NCBI RefSeq assembly: GCF_018141665.1
Contig: NZ_CP067976.1
Span: forward strand, 930,001 to 994,000
Source of the DNA: Wolbachia endosymbiont of Spodoptera picta
GTDB taxonomy: Bacteria > Pseudomonadota > Alphaproteobacteria > Rickettsiales > Anaplasmataceae
Reading direction: 5' to 3'
DNA: 64,000 nucleotides
Shown: piece by piece, positions 45,382 through 55,500 of the stretch
How the letters are laid out: the number at the start of each line of letters is the position of its first letter
How positions within the stretch are numbered: the stretch's first letter is position 1
Translations under genes and position numbers: made by a program
Notes under the pieces: generated by a model
The model's database searches: none
The model's input: only the letters and a program-made list of their open reading frames with translations
Told to the model about the DNA's origin: nothing

Positions 45382-46419
45382 TTATTTAATATGACTTACC
45401 CCGTTAATTATCTTCTGGTTCAAATTTTCACTGATTGCATTTACTGCAAATTTTATAGCGTGAGCAAAAGAAATAGCATCAGAATTTCCGTGGCTCTTTA
45501 TAATGATACCATTTAGCCCTAAAAACATAGCTCCACTTCTAATTTTAGGATTAAAACGCTCTAATGCTTTATTTAGCTTGGGTTTCAACAATATGCCGAC
45601 AAGCATTTTTGTCATCCATGAATTAAATACTTCCTGTTTTATTAGACTGATAAAAGTACCAGCAGTTGCCTCAGCTGTCTTGAGCATTACATTACCAACA
45701 AAACCATCAGCAACAATTACGTCTATATTACCATCTAAAAATTCACTTGCCTCTATATATCCTTTGAAGTTAATACTTGGAGCATTTTTGAGTAACTCAA
45801 AAGCTCCTCTTACTGAGTCAGTACCTTTCACTTCCTCTGTACCAATGTTTAGCAAAGCGACTTCAGGATTTTCAACTTTTAATGCTATTTTTGCAAATAT
45901 ACTCCCCATTAATGCAAATTGAAATAATGAGTCAGTATTACAGTCAACATTTGCACCAAGATCAAGCAATGCAAAGCTTTTTGTCTTAGTTGGACAGACA
46001 GATGCAATAGCAGGACGATAGATATTGGGTAATGTTCCTAAAATAAATCTGGAGATAGCCATCAATGCTCCAGTGTTGCCTGAAGACACCATCCCAAAAG
46101 CTTTACCTTTTTTCACTGCTTCAACAGCTGCCTTCATACTTGAATCTTTGCGATGTCTAAGTGCAAAAGAGGGTTTATCATTTGGAAGAACATTATCAGA
46201 GCAATGGGTAAATTCGGAGCTATCGCTTACTTTTTTGTATTTTGAAAGCAAAGGAGATATTTCTTTCTGATCTCCATAAATATGAAAAAAAACTTCAACA
46301 CCTGGGTCAACAAGATTATCCAAGAAAAAACTAGCACCCTGAATTACGGAAAAAGGTGCAAAATCCCCTCCCATAGCATCAAGTGCGATAACTATGTTGT
46401 TGTTGACCGTGGGTAACAT
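45382..46419 (-). CDS. plsX: Phosphate acyltransferase PlsX
   Basis: Converts acyl-ACP to acyl phosphate for phospholipid synthesis at the membrane. The 345-residue product has IALDAMGGDFAP near the N terminus, VSSGNTGALMAISRFILG, LDLGANVDC, NIGTEEVKG and the DVIVADGFVGNVMLK motif. It lies between rpmF (8 bp upstream) and fabH. Confidence 0.95.
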   Translation of the reverse strand: MLPTVNNNIVIALDAMGGDFAPFSVIQGASFFLDNLVDPGVEVFFHIYGDQKEISPLLSKYKKVSDSSEFTHCSDNVLPNDKPSFALRHRKDSSMKAAVEAVKKGKAFGMVSSGNTGALMAISRFILGTLPNIYRPAIASVCPTKTKSFALLDLGANVDCNTDSLFQFALMGSIFAKIALKVENPEVALLNIGTEEVKGTDSVRGAFELLKNAPSINFKGYIEASEFLDGNIDVIVADGFVGNVMLKTAEATAGTFISLIKQEVFNSWMTKMLVGILLKPKLNKALERFNPKIRSGAMFLGLNGIIIKSHGNSDAISFAHAIKFAVNAISENLNQKIINGVSHIK

Positions 46420-46427
46420 ATCATGAG

Positions 46428-46610
46428 TTACTCCGCCTTTTGTTTAATGAAAACACGTTTTCCTTTGTAACTATTGTCAACTGCTATGTTGTGAGGCAAC
46501 ATGAATTCTCCAGTTGTTGCACATACCACAATATTCTTAGGCTTAATAGCATGATGAGAACGATGCATATTACGCCTTGATTTTGACTTTTTTCTCTTCG
46601 GAACTGCCAA
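46428..46610 (-). CDS. rpmF: 50S ribosomal protein L32
   Basis: 60-residue basic protein with the L32 start MAVPKRKKSKSRRNMHRSHH. The four zinc-binding cysteines of some L32 proteins are reduced here to one (VVCATTG), so this is a zinc-free form. It is the first gene of the rpmF-plsX-fabH run. Confidence 0.94.
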   Translation of the reverse strand: MAVPKRKKSKSRRNMHRSHHAIKPKNIVVCATTGEFMLPHNIAVDNSYKGKRVFIKQKAE

Positions 46611-46747
46611 AACTTACTCCAATTCAATTATATAACACAATTTATTAGTAGCATGTTTTTTACAAGAAGTAAATAGCGAAATAAGTAAGGTTTTCTTATA
46701 CAATTCACTCTTATAAACTTAAACTCAAGCATTTTGATCAAAGTATA

Positions 46748-46776
46748 TTGAACTTAAGACATATCTTGACTATACT
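46748..46776 (+). promoter_or_regulatory. Sigma70-like promoter of mlaE-mlaF
   Basis: TTGAAC (46748-46753), exactly 17 bp, TATACT (46771-46776). The predicted transcription start is near 46783, about 60 bases before the GTG start of mlaE. Confidence 0.5.
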
Positions 46777-46841
46777 CTGGCGAAGTTAATAAAAATTTTA
46801 ATAAAATCAGTAAAACTAATTTTAGCTAAGATAAATGTAAA

Positions 46842-47624
46842 GTGAGTTCCTTTAATATAGACAGTGTTAGAATAATCGGTAGATGCTTTATCAACTTTCT
46901 GTTGAGGATTGGTAACGCATTTGTATTTTTTATTCAATCTCTATACCACTGCTTTATTCCTCCATATTATTTTAGCAATGTGGCAAGACAAATTATAGAG
47001 ATAGGCTTTTTCTCTTTGCCAATTGTTGGGCTCACTGGAGTTTTTATAGGAGCAGTGATAGTTTTACAGAGTAGCTTAAGTGGTATATTGATTAATCAAG
47101 AACAAGTAGTACCTAAACTTGTTACGGTTACTATCATTAAAGAGTTAGGGCCAGTTTTGATCAGCTTAATAATGGTAGGAAAGGTTGGGTCCTCAATTGC
47201 AGCAGAAATTGGCACGATGCGCATCACTGAACAAATAGATGCACTTACAACTTTGGACATCAATCCTTTCAAATATTTAATTGTACCAAGAATTCTAGCG
47301 TCAGTTATAGTATTTCCAATACTTACAGTATGTGCAGATCTAATAGGAATATTTGGAGGGTATGTCACCGCAGTCTTTGAATTTAACCACAATTTAAATA
47401 TATACATAAAATATACAGCTCAATTCTTTAATATGTACGATTTTATTGTTGGGCTAATGAAAGCGACTGCTTTTGGTGCCATAATTTCTGTTTCAAGTTG
47501 CTATTACGGTTACCATTGTAGGGAAGGTGCACGAGGAGTAGGTATTGCAACAACATCAACTGTTGTTATATCCTCTATATTGATAATTTTAGCAAATTAC
47601 TTAATTACTTTAATACATGCATAG
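46842..47624 (+). CDS. mlaE: MlaE-family phospholipid ABC transporter permease
   Basis: Inner-membrane permease of the Mla-type lipid transport system that keeps outer-membrane lipid asymmetry. The 260-residue protein has five to six hydrophobic segments and the family patterns LTGVFIGAVIVLQ, KELGPVLISLIMVGKVGSSIAAEIGTM-type core (residues near 100-125) and ITEQIDAL. It begins with GTG and overlaps mlaF by 8 bp. The substrate-binding MlaD is not visible in the window. Confidence 0.92.
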   Translation: MSSFNIDSVRIIGRCFINFLLRIGNAFVFFIQSLYHCFIPPYYFSNVARQIIEIGFFSLPIVGLTGVFIGAVIVLQSSLSGILINQEQVVPKLVTVTIIKELGPVLISLIMVGKVGSSIAAEIGTMRITEQIDALTTLDINPFKYLIVPRILASVIVFPILTVCADLIGIFGGYVTAVFEFNHNLNIYIKYTAQFFNMYDFIVGLMKATAFGAIISVSSCYYGYHCREGARGVGIATTSTVVISSILIILANYLITLIHA

Positions 47625-48318
47625 CCCCATAATATCAATATTGAATCTAAGCTTATCCTTTGATGATAGAACGATATTAAACAACATAACTTTCAATATA
47701 TCGAAAGGAGAATCATTAGTCATACTTGGCGGCTCAGGAAGTGGTAAATCTGTATTAACAAAAATAATTATTGGATTACTGACACCAGACTCAGGGTCTA
47801 TTAAAATAAATAGTAAAAGCAAAAATAAATTTGGAGTCTTATTTCAAAATTCCGCTTTGTTTGACTACGTTACAGTGTGGGAAAATATATCTTTTAATTA
47901 TAAAAAACGCTTTAATATCAGCATAAAGGAGGCAAAACGCCTAGCAATCGAGAAGTTAAATGACGTTGGACTGGAAGAAAACATAGCAGAAATGTTTCCA
48001 GTAGAACTATCAGGTGGAATGAAGAAAAGAGTGGCACTTGCAAGAGCAATTGCACACAACCCAGAAATTATTGTATTGGATGAGCCAACTTCAGGATTAG
48101 ACCCAATCATGTCAGATGTAGTAAACGAGATAATAATAAAATTATCTCAAGATCTTCGTCCTACAATTATCACGATTACACATGATATTCATAGTGCATT
48201 TAAAATAGCTGACAAAATAGCAGTATTATATGAAGGGGAGATCATTTTTCACGGAACTGTTCAGGAAATACAAAATACTAACAACGAATATATAAAAAAG
48301 TTCATTTATTGTATATAG
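47617..48318 (+). CDS. mlaF: MlaF-family lipid ABC transporter ATPase
   Basis: ATP-binding subunit paired with the MlaE permease just upstream. The 233-residue protein has Walker A GGSGSGKSV at about 36-44, the signature LSGGMKKRVALARA, Walker B IIVLDEPTSGLDP, and the switch His in THDIHSA. The overlap with mlaE implies coupled translation. It is slightly shorter than E. coli MlaF at the C terminus. Confidence 0.93.
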   Translation: MHSPIISILNLSLSFDDRTILNNITFNISKGESLVILGGSGSGKSVLTKIIIGLLTPDSGSIKINSKSKNKFGVLFQNSALFDYVTVWENISFNYKKRFNISIKEAKRLAIEKLNDVGLEENIAEMFPVELSGGMKKRVALARAIAHNPEIIVLDEPTSGLDPIMSDVVNEIIIKLSQDLRPTIITITHDIHSAFKIADKIAVLYEGEIIFHGTVQEIQNTNNEYIKKFIYCI

Positions 48319-48597
48319 CTACAGGTTTACAAACGATATTGTGGATGCTGTAACTAGCCTAACTTGAGATATCGACAACCTTCGGTCTGTTACTAGTGTA
48401 GTGCTACGGTGGTATAGTGTGTTAGCTATAAAACAGCGCATTAAATATAGATAAAGTAACTTGTATCAATTTTTATTATCATGCCAATTCCAACTGAAGA
48501 AATTTATTGAATTTATTACTTCACGCTAAAATAATATACTTTACTATTCAACAGCAATTACAACTGATGATTTTATTTCATTCCACTACCTGCTGAC

Positions 48598-49941
48598 TTA
48601 CTTTCTGCTTAGCATATCCATCAAATCAGATTCTTTGAGTTTACTATGGTCAACTTTACTGAACTTATTCACCATAGAGCTCATTTGATTATACTGCTTA
48701 ATTAGAAGATTAACGTCAGTTACACTTGTTCCGGACCCCTTAGAAATTCTAAGTCTTCTTTTGCCATTTAAAATATCTGGATTTTGCCTTTCTTTTTCGG
48801 TCATTGAGTTTATGATGGCTATATATTTTTTCACTTTATTGTCGTCTGGCACACTGCTACTTAGCTTTTTTGTGAATGAACTAGGGATGAATTTCATTAT
48901 GTTGCTAATGCCATCCATTTTACTCAGAGTTTTTAACATTCCCACTAGGTCGTTTAGGTCGAATTTACCCTTTTTTACTTTCTTTTGTAACTTATCAATT
49001 TCTTCCTGACCAACAATCTCAGCAGCTTTTTCAACCAATGATACAACATCACCCATGCTAAGTATCCTTTTTGCAATTCTATCGGGATAAAAATCATCGA
49101 GGTCACTTAATTTTTCACCACAAGCAATAAATTTAATTGGACAATCGGTGATCATTTTCATAGAAAGAGCAGCACCACCACGTGCATCACCATCAACACG
49201 GGTGAGAATAATGCCGGTTACACCTATTACCTCATTGAATGATTTGGCAATGTTGACCGCATCCTGGCCTATCATTGCGTCGGCTACTAAAATAACTTCT
49301 GCAGGTGAAGCTATTTCCTTTACGGCTTTCAACTCATTCATCATATTATTGTCAATATGAAGCCTGCCTGCGGTGTCTAGTATTAATACATCATAATTAT
49401 CGTTCTTTGCTGCTGCCAGTGCCCTTTTTGTAATTGCAATAGGCTCCTCATTTATTACTATAGATAAAGTTTGTACGTCTATCTGTTTACCCAGCACCTC
49501 AAGTTGTTTCTGGGCAGCCGGCCTATAAATGTCTAAAGAGGCAAGCATCACTTTTTTCTTTTGCTTTTTTAGCTTTAAAGCAAGCTTTCCTGAGGTAGTT
49601 GTTTTACCTGCACCTTGTAAGCCCACCATCATAATCACAGCAGGGGGTTTAACTGCTAGATTTAAGTCACTTTTCTCTGATCCGAGAACTGCAACTAAAT
49701 TATCCTGCACAATTTTAATTATCATTTGTGCTGGAGAAACACTTTTTATGACTTTTTCCCCAATCACTTTATCTTTAATGTCGTTGATGAATTTTTTTGC
49801 AACTTCAAGTGAAACGTCAGCTTCAATTAAAGCTATACGTATTTCACGCATGGCAAGATTAAAATCATCTTCAGAAATGATCGACTTTCCTCTCAGTTTA
49901 CTAAATACAGAATTTAAACTTTCAGTTAACGATTTAAACAT
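48598..49941 (-). CDS. ffh: Signal recognition particle GTPase Ffh (SRP54)
   Basis: Binds signal sequences on ribosomes and targets them to FtsY and the translocon. The 447-residue protein has the N domain, the G domain with GLQGAGKTTTSGKLA, DTAGRLHID and TRVDGDARGGAALSM, and the M domain with the RNA-binding SKGSGTSVTDVN motif. It overlaps the upstream antiporter-like gene by 16 bp. No SRP RNA gene was recognised nearby. Confidence 0.95.
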   Translation of the reverse strand: MFKSLTESLNSVFSKLRGKSIISEDDFNLAMREIRIALIEADVSLEVAKKFINDIKDKVIGEKVIKSVSPAQMIIKIVQDNLVAVLGSEKSDLNLAVKPPAVIMMVGLQGAGKTTTSGKLALKLKKQKKKVMLASLDIYRPAAQKQLEVLGKQIDVQTLSIVINEEPIAITKRALAAAKNDNYDVLILDTAGRLHIDNNMMNELKAVKEIASPAEVILVADAMIGQDAVNIAKSFNEVIGVTGIILTRVDGDARGGAALSMKMITDCPIKFIACGEKLSDLDDFYPDRIAKRILSMGDVVSLVEKAAEIVGQEEIDKLQKKVKKGKFDLNDLVGMLKTLSKMDGISNIMKFIPSSFTKKLSSSVPDDNKVKKYIAIINSMTEKERQNPDILNGKRRLRISKGSGTSVTDVNLLIKQYNQMSSMVNKFSKVDHSKLKESDLMDMLSRK

Positions 49942-51485
49942 AATAGCATTAGTAGAATACTCATTAAAAAGAGAGAAGAAGCTGAAACAAAACTTACTGA
50001 GTTATAACTTAGCACTTCTTTAAGTTTAGTAATATTATTAAAGTATAAATTAGTAAGTGAATTAGTCAAGTTTTGCAGTACGTTGGCAGACATTTCTCTC
50101 ACTTTAAAGACCAATTGATTGAACAACAAGATAATATAGGATATGAAAATTCTAAAAATCCAATCAACATCCATTTTAAAATTTACTCTCGGGTAAAATA
50201 ACTTGCGTAAAGGAATAAACAATAAAGTGGTACATAGTAATAAATTAAATTGCGACAAAACATTTTTTGTGTTGTACACAAAATCGAAAATCGAAGGTTT
50301 ATTGTAAATAGGTAAGTAAGGATTGCCAGCGATTACGCATATAAATGCTAAAATAATCATAGTCATTTTGCTTCCCCTCTCTGCTAAAGGTTTTGACTTA
50401 CTTTTTGCAATAAATAAGTAATAAAGAAACTTTAGCCCCAAGCTTAAATGAAGCAGCAAATTTAGAAGCTTATATAAATTTTTATACCCTTTTAAGGCAA
50501 CAGTGTTCATTTCAATTTCAGCTGTGATATATGATTTACTGATAAATCCAACGGTTCCAGGAAATGCAGCCATTGTAAGTATTGCGATTATAGCACACAT
50601 GCCTTCCACTGACATCAGTTTACCCACTCCATTAAAACTAATTGTTTTTGTTTGTAAAATAATCGAATTACTGACCACAAACAATAATGATTGATAAACA
50701 AGAGAGAAGATTATATGCAGTATCAAAATTGGTATTGCTTTTTCCGAAGGACTGAGCAAACTTCCTGCAATAATCAGCAAGCCCATTTGTCCTACAACAT
50801 TATAGCATAAAAATCTGCGAATATTTTGCTCAAGAGAAGCAAATATAATGCTGTAAATTGCAGTGATGGCGCCTACAAGCGCTAATATTTCAGTACAATC
50901 TTGCCATAGGTTATAAGTGTGTAAAAGCATCACTAAAAAAGAGACTTTAGTGGTAAATAAAGAGAGATATGTGGTGCCATGTAGCGATGCAGCAGGATAT
51001 GCATCAACAATCCAAAACGAAAAAGGAAAACAAGCGCAGTTTATCAATAAACCCAAAATTATCAGGTTAGTGCTTTGAAGTGCCAATCCTACTATTAATA
51101 TAACTCCAACGAAAAAGTGTACACAAGCGTACCTTATTGCAGGTCCACTATCTCTACAGCCAGATGCGATAGTAAAAAATGCACTGACAGTCATTAATTC
51201 ACAGAATATTATAACCAATATCATATGTTCAGATAAAACTGCATAAAGTGAACTAATAGTGTAAGCAGCAAAAGATAGCATCTCTGAAAAAGTCAAATTT
51301 TGTACTGGTAGAACAGCTAAAAATGCAACTGATAAAAAAGATATTAGTACGATACGAAAAGATAAATCAAAATTTAGAACTGGATGAGAACAATTCAGTG
51401 TAGTACCTAAATTTTCAGGTAATATTAGGACTATCACTATTAATGTAGTCAATAGAAATAGCAATAAAAATTTATAAAGTTGCAC
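49926..51485 (-). CDS. Antiporter-like membrane subunit (MrpD/NuoN/NuoM type)
   Basis: Polytopic protein of 519 residues with about 14 hydrophobic segments. The conserved core of proton-pumping complex I subunits and Mrp antiporters is visible: a membrane Glu in ILVIIFCELMTVSAFF, a Lys in FTTKVSFLVMLLHTY, NIRRFLCYNVVGQMGLLI, and FPGTVGFISKSYI. The C-terminal third is less conserved. The isolated position away from nuoABC favours an Mrp/Mnh-like Na+/H+ antiporter subunit, but an alternate complex I subunit is possible. Its stop overlaps the ffh start. Confidence 0.75.
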   Translation of the reverse strand: MQLYKFLLLFLLTTLIVIVLILPENLGTTLNCSHPVLNFDLSFRIVLISFLSVAFLAVLPVQNLTFSEMLSFAAYTISSLYAVLSEHMILVIIFCELMTVSAFFTIASGCRDSGPAIRYACVHFFVGVILIVGLALQSTNLIILGLLINCACFPFSFWIVDAYPAASLHGTTYLSLFTTKVSFLVMLLHTYNLWQDCTEILALVGAITAIYSIIFASLEQNIRRFLCYNVVGQMGLLIIAGSLLSPSEKAIPILILHIIFSLVYQSLLFVVSNSIILQTKTISFNGVGKLMSVEGMCAIIAILTMAAFPGTVGFISKSYITAEIEMNTVALKGYKNLYKLLNLLLHLSLGLKFLYYLFIAKSKSKPLAERGSKMTMIILAFICVIAGNPYLPIYNKPSIFDFVYNTKNVLSQFNLLLCTTLLFIPLRKLFYPRVNFKMDVDWIFRIFISYIILLFNQLVFKVREMSANVLQNLTNSLTNLYFNNITKLKEVLSYNSVSFVSASSLFLMSILLMLLCLNR

Positions 51486-52103
51486 AATGATGTAAAACAG
51501 TATGGTTTATGCTACCTCAACATACAAATAAAATCAATTTGCATATTAACCACTAGTTAAGCTAATTACCATATAATTATATCAGGGTTTAGAAGGTTAT
51601 AGAGAAACCGGTCAGATTAGGTTTTTAATCTAATCTGACCGATAGCTTTAATAGTGAGGTAAGCTTTAATATAGCACTCCTAATTCACAGTGCTACACTC
51701 GTGCATAATTTATTTTTAATTTGTGCACGAGCGTTAGTAAATTATTTACTTTTTGAAATAAAGTTTGGCATCACTTTAATATCTAGAACTTCATTAAGTC
51801 TGTCAGTTGAGAGTTATTTACTCGCTTTCTCTTCAGTATTTGCATAAATATAATGGATCTGCCAGTTTTTAATGCACTCATTCGACTTTTATGCTCTTCG
51901 CAATATCTGATTCTATTAAAGAATTCTTCGTTAATTTAGTTTTTTATGTTTTTTGGATAATGATATAGATAGGTTCCGCTAACACGTAGTGGAATATTAA
52001 ATTGTTTATCTATAGATCCCTGTATCAAGCACTGTAATGACGGCATTCGAGTAGAGATAATGGAACCAAGAGAGCTCTGAGTAGCTGTATAATGAAAATT
52101 AGA
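51486..52103. other. Gap of about 620 bp with three consecutive hairpins
   Basis: No convincing gene. The left part has three inverted repeats in a row (see 51609-51731). The right part holds a degraded palindromic repeat (around 52011-52045) and short minus-strand open pieces that could be an eroded coding sequence, but no family is recognisable. Confidence 0.5.
51609..51731. other. Cluster of three hairpins, possible structured RNA or terminator array
   Basis: CGGTCAGATTAG (51609-51620) pairs with 51630-51641; AGCACT (51673-51678) with 51689-51694; CTCGTGCA (51698-51705) with 51724-51731. The three stems lie within 123 bp and do not overlap. They are 124 bp upstream of the antiporter-like gene and far downstream of the gene at 52104. 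Confidence 0.4.
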
Positions 52104-52505
52104 TTATATAAAAACCTCTGACAACATATTCTGTGTTATATCATTGTCCATAACTGTGTAATCAATATTATATTTATCGAATTCATTGCGCATCCTAGTT
52201 AAATGTCCTTTATCATGATCCAAAAGAACACTTACGTAGCTCAAGCTATCATTAAAAAGATCATTATAAATTACTGGAAATTGAACTGTGTAGGATGTTG
52301 TACACTCATCTTGACCGTTATTATCTTTACAAAGGGACATTTTTCCTGTTTTGCCAGTATCATCTTTAGTAGAAATAAGAAATTTCATACCTACGTCTTC
52401 GTTTTTTGCTATAAACTCCTTACACTTTCTACTTTTTGCAGAACATGGTCCTATAGCTATAGAGTAGCTTTCTTTTGGAAGTGTGAATATTAACTGATGT
52501 GTCAT
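52104..52505 (-). CDS. Hypothetical protein
   Basis: 133 residues, no recognised family and no signal peptide or membrane segment. It is rich in charged residues and has five cysteines, two in CSAKSRKC and two in CKDNNGQDEC, which could bind metal or form disulfides but are not a known motif. It lies 85 bp downstream of the truncated flavoprotein gene, where that gene would be expected to continue, and could have arrived with the deletion. Codon use is like its surroundings. Confidence 0.5.
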   Translation of the reverse strand: MTHQLIFTLPKESYSIAIGPCSAKSRKCKEFIAKNEDVGMKFLISTKDDTGKTGKMSLCKDNNGQDECTTSYTVQFPVIYNDLFNDSLSYVSVLLDHDKGHLTRMRNEFDKYNIDYTVMDNDITQNMLSEVFI

Positions 52506-52590
52506 AATACTACCTTAATAAAAATCATTATTGTAGTATAGATTTATTAATAAATAATATACATTATGGTATAATTAGTACAAAATAGGT

Positions 52591-55500
52591 TTAACCAATC
52601 TCAGTAGGACTGCCAGTTGGACCCATAAGAATTATTTGTTCACCTTTTTTAAAACATTTACATAAATTAGTGGAACCGCCAGTTTCAAGCACAATAGTGG
52701 AAATAAATCCTTTTTTTTTGTCTACTTCAGTGCCGGTTACTGCTATACCTTCCATAGCAAGGTTTGTATTATTGGCTTTTCTACTATTGGTTTCAAAATT
52801 TTGCAACCTAAAGAATTGTCCAGGTTTAAAATTCTTTGCCGCAAGTGGTGCTTTGATCACTATTTCCACAACTTTGTTTGTTAAATATTGAACTTTTATA
52901 ACCTTTGCAGTGAATTGCTCTTTGATTTTATTGAAAAATTCTTTGTTAGCTAGGTGTTCTGATATTATTCCAGCGCGTGACGCTTTAGCGTGCAAATGCT
53001 GCAATTTGTAGGTAATTCGCATAGCAGGTGGTGTCGTGCAAATAGCTGACACTGGAATCCAGTTCTGACTATACAACCATCTGGTGTACTCATTCAAAAT
53101 TAAGTTTTCTGGATTCCAGTGTCTGGGCACTGGAATGACATCTTTTTTGGTGAAAGTTACTCTTATATTACAACATTCATACAATTGTGCATGTGACTCC
53201 GAGATTCTAGCCGGAGTGACATAAATGAAGCTATTAACTCTATTCAAAAGCTGAGAAATGATAGGGTAACCATTCTTAGCGCTTGCCATAGCTTTGACTA
53301 CACTGCCGCTATACGAGGGATGAAGATCACCAAAAAAGCTAATTGTTTTATTGCCTTCCTTATATACTAATATTCTATCTTTATCTCGCATCTTAGGAGA
53401 AAAGATAGGATCTATTTCTTTTCCCGATGAATTCAAATGAGTAAAATATCCGTTATTTAATTTAAAATGCTTTTTATCTTCTGTTGCAATAACTGTATTT
53501 GGTTCAGTACCTGCTGCTATAAAAATAGAACGTGCTTTTATATGCTTGATTTCATCAGATTTTGTGTCTATTAGTTTTATTGATTCAGCGTGGTTATATT
53601 TATCTATTACAACTTCAATCGGCTCTAAGTTTTCAATAAAGTAAATCCCTTCTGATAGTGCATTTTGCACCTCTTCGCTATTTAATCGATAACTTGGTGA
53701 ATCTTTTAGCTCTTTTCTATATACAATTTTCACTCCCCCTAGACTTTGCATTAGTTCCAATATTTTTGCTTCTCTATTCTCTTTTTTTGCTGATTCTTGC
53801 TCTTTTCGGATCAATTGTGCATGCGATATCAGCTCATTTGCAAGTTCATATTCCTCTTCTTTCCAATCTTTTTCGACATATTTCTTTCCATACTTATCAA
53901 CCAATATTTCATAACGAAGAAGAAATTTTTCTACTTGAATCGGATAGTAAGCTAAAACTTCAGTAGCAGTATCAATTGCAGTGAGTCCTGCACCTATGAC
54001 AACTATCGGCATACGAACTTGCAGATTTGCTATAGAATCAAATTTAAGAGCGCCAGTCAGTTGTAACGACATAAGAAAGTCAGATGCCATGCGCACTCCA
54101 CGGGCTAGTATGTTTTTTATTTTGATCATTCGTGGCTTACCAGAGCCAAGTGCCAAGGCAATGTGATCAAAACCCAAGTTAAATGCGTCATCAACAGTTA
54201 TCGTGCTGCCAAAACGAATGCCTCCATAAAGTGCAAAATTCTCACGTCTTTCCAGCAGTAATCTAATAATCTTTAAGTAATTTTTATCCCACCTAGAAGT
54301 AATGCCGTATTCTGACACTCCACCAAACCCATCTGCCGTGCGTTCACTCAATTTTTCGTGTTCAAAACCTTTAATTAGCTGTAAATTATCGATCAAAGTT
54401 TCAATCTTTAGTCCGTCAATGGCGATAACGTTATGCCCATCGTTTAATAAATGATGAGCTAAATTAAAACCCGCAGGACCAAGGCCTACAACTAGGACGT
54501 TTTTTCCAGTGTTTCCTTTTGGCAATGGACGCTTAAAATTTAAAGGATTCCAACGGCTAAGCAGAGAATATATTTCAAATCCATACGGTAAACTAAGCAC
54601 ATCATCTAGAATCCTTGTTTCAATTGCTGGCACATTTACGGGTTCTTGTTTTTGATATATGCACGAATTCATGCAGTCATTGCATATTCTGTGTCCAGTA
54701 GCCGCACATAATGGGTTATCTATCATCACAATTGCAAGACTTGCTATGCTATATCCTTCGCTTTTTACCAGATTCATTTCTGATATTTTCTGCTCTAGTG
54801 GGCAGCCGTGCAGCTCAACTCTAAGTGGAGACTTTTTGAAAGTGTTGTCATCATTGATTAGCCCCTTTGAGCAGCTGTCCTTACTTTGCTTATGACAAAA
54901 TATGCAGTAGTGAGCATTATCTAGTGCTTTATTCAAACTCACCTTTTTGCTTGTTAGATCAAAACCATATCTTCTTTTCACCTCATTTGAATACAGAACC
55001 TCAACCTCATCTACTTCTTTTTTCAAGAATGATACGAGATTTTCGTAATCAATTTTCTTATGTATGCTAAATAGTATACTCTGTTTATTTTTCACTCTCC
55101 AAACTGCATATTGAGCCGCAAGTTCTATTTCTTCTTTGTGATCCTCTTTATTTTCAAGCCAACTCATTACCTGCTCAGAAAAGTTTTTTTCTGTTGTCGG
55201 TAAAGTAATGAAACTATTTAATTTGTTAGTGACATAATCAATATTTGCTACATCAGTGTATTTCTTCAATGCATAACGCTGAACAAATAATCTTTTGCAT
55301 CTGTATATTACAGCAAAGTCATTGTGTTTTTCCTTTAACTCTTCTACTTCTTTTTCAATATTGAAAAATTTTGCAATAAATTCATCAAGTAAATGTGAGA
55401 GATCCATTATTAACTGGCTATTACAACCATCTTTCATCCAAGCTGGAATCCATCCTTTTTGTTTTCTGGATCCCAGTGTCAAGCACTGGGATGAACACTG

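Noticed and set aside
48319..48597. Gap between mlaF and ffh considered for an SRP RNA gene
   Set aside because: No SRP RNA core motif such as the GGAA tetraloop with GGTCAGG and AGCAGCC was seen.
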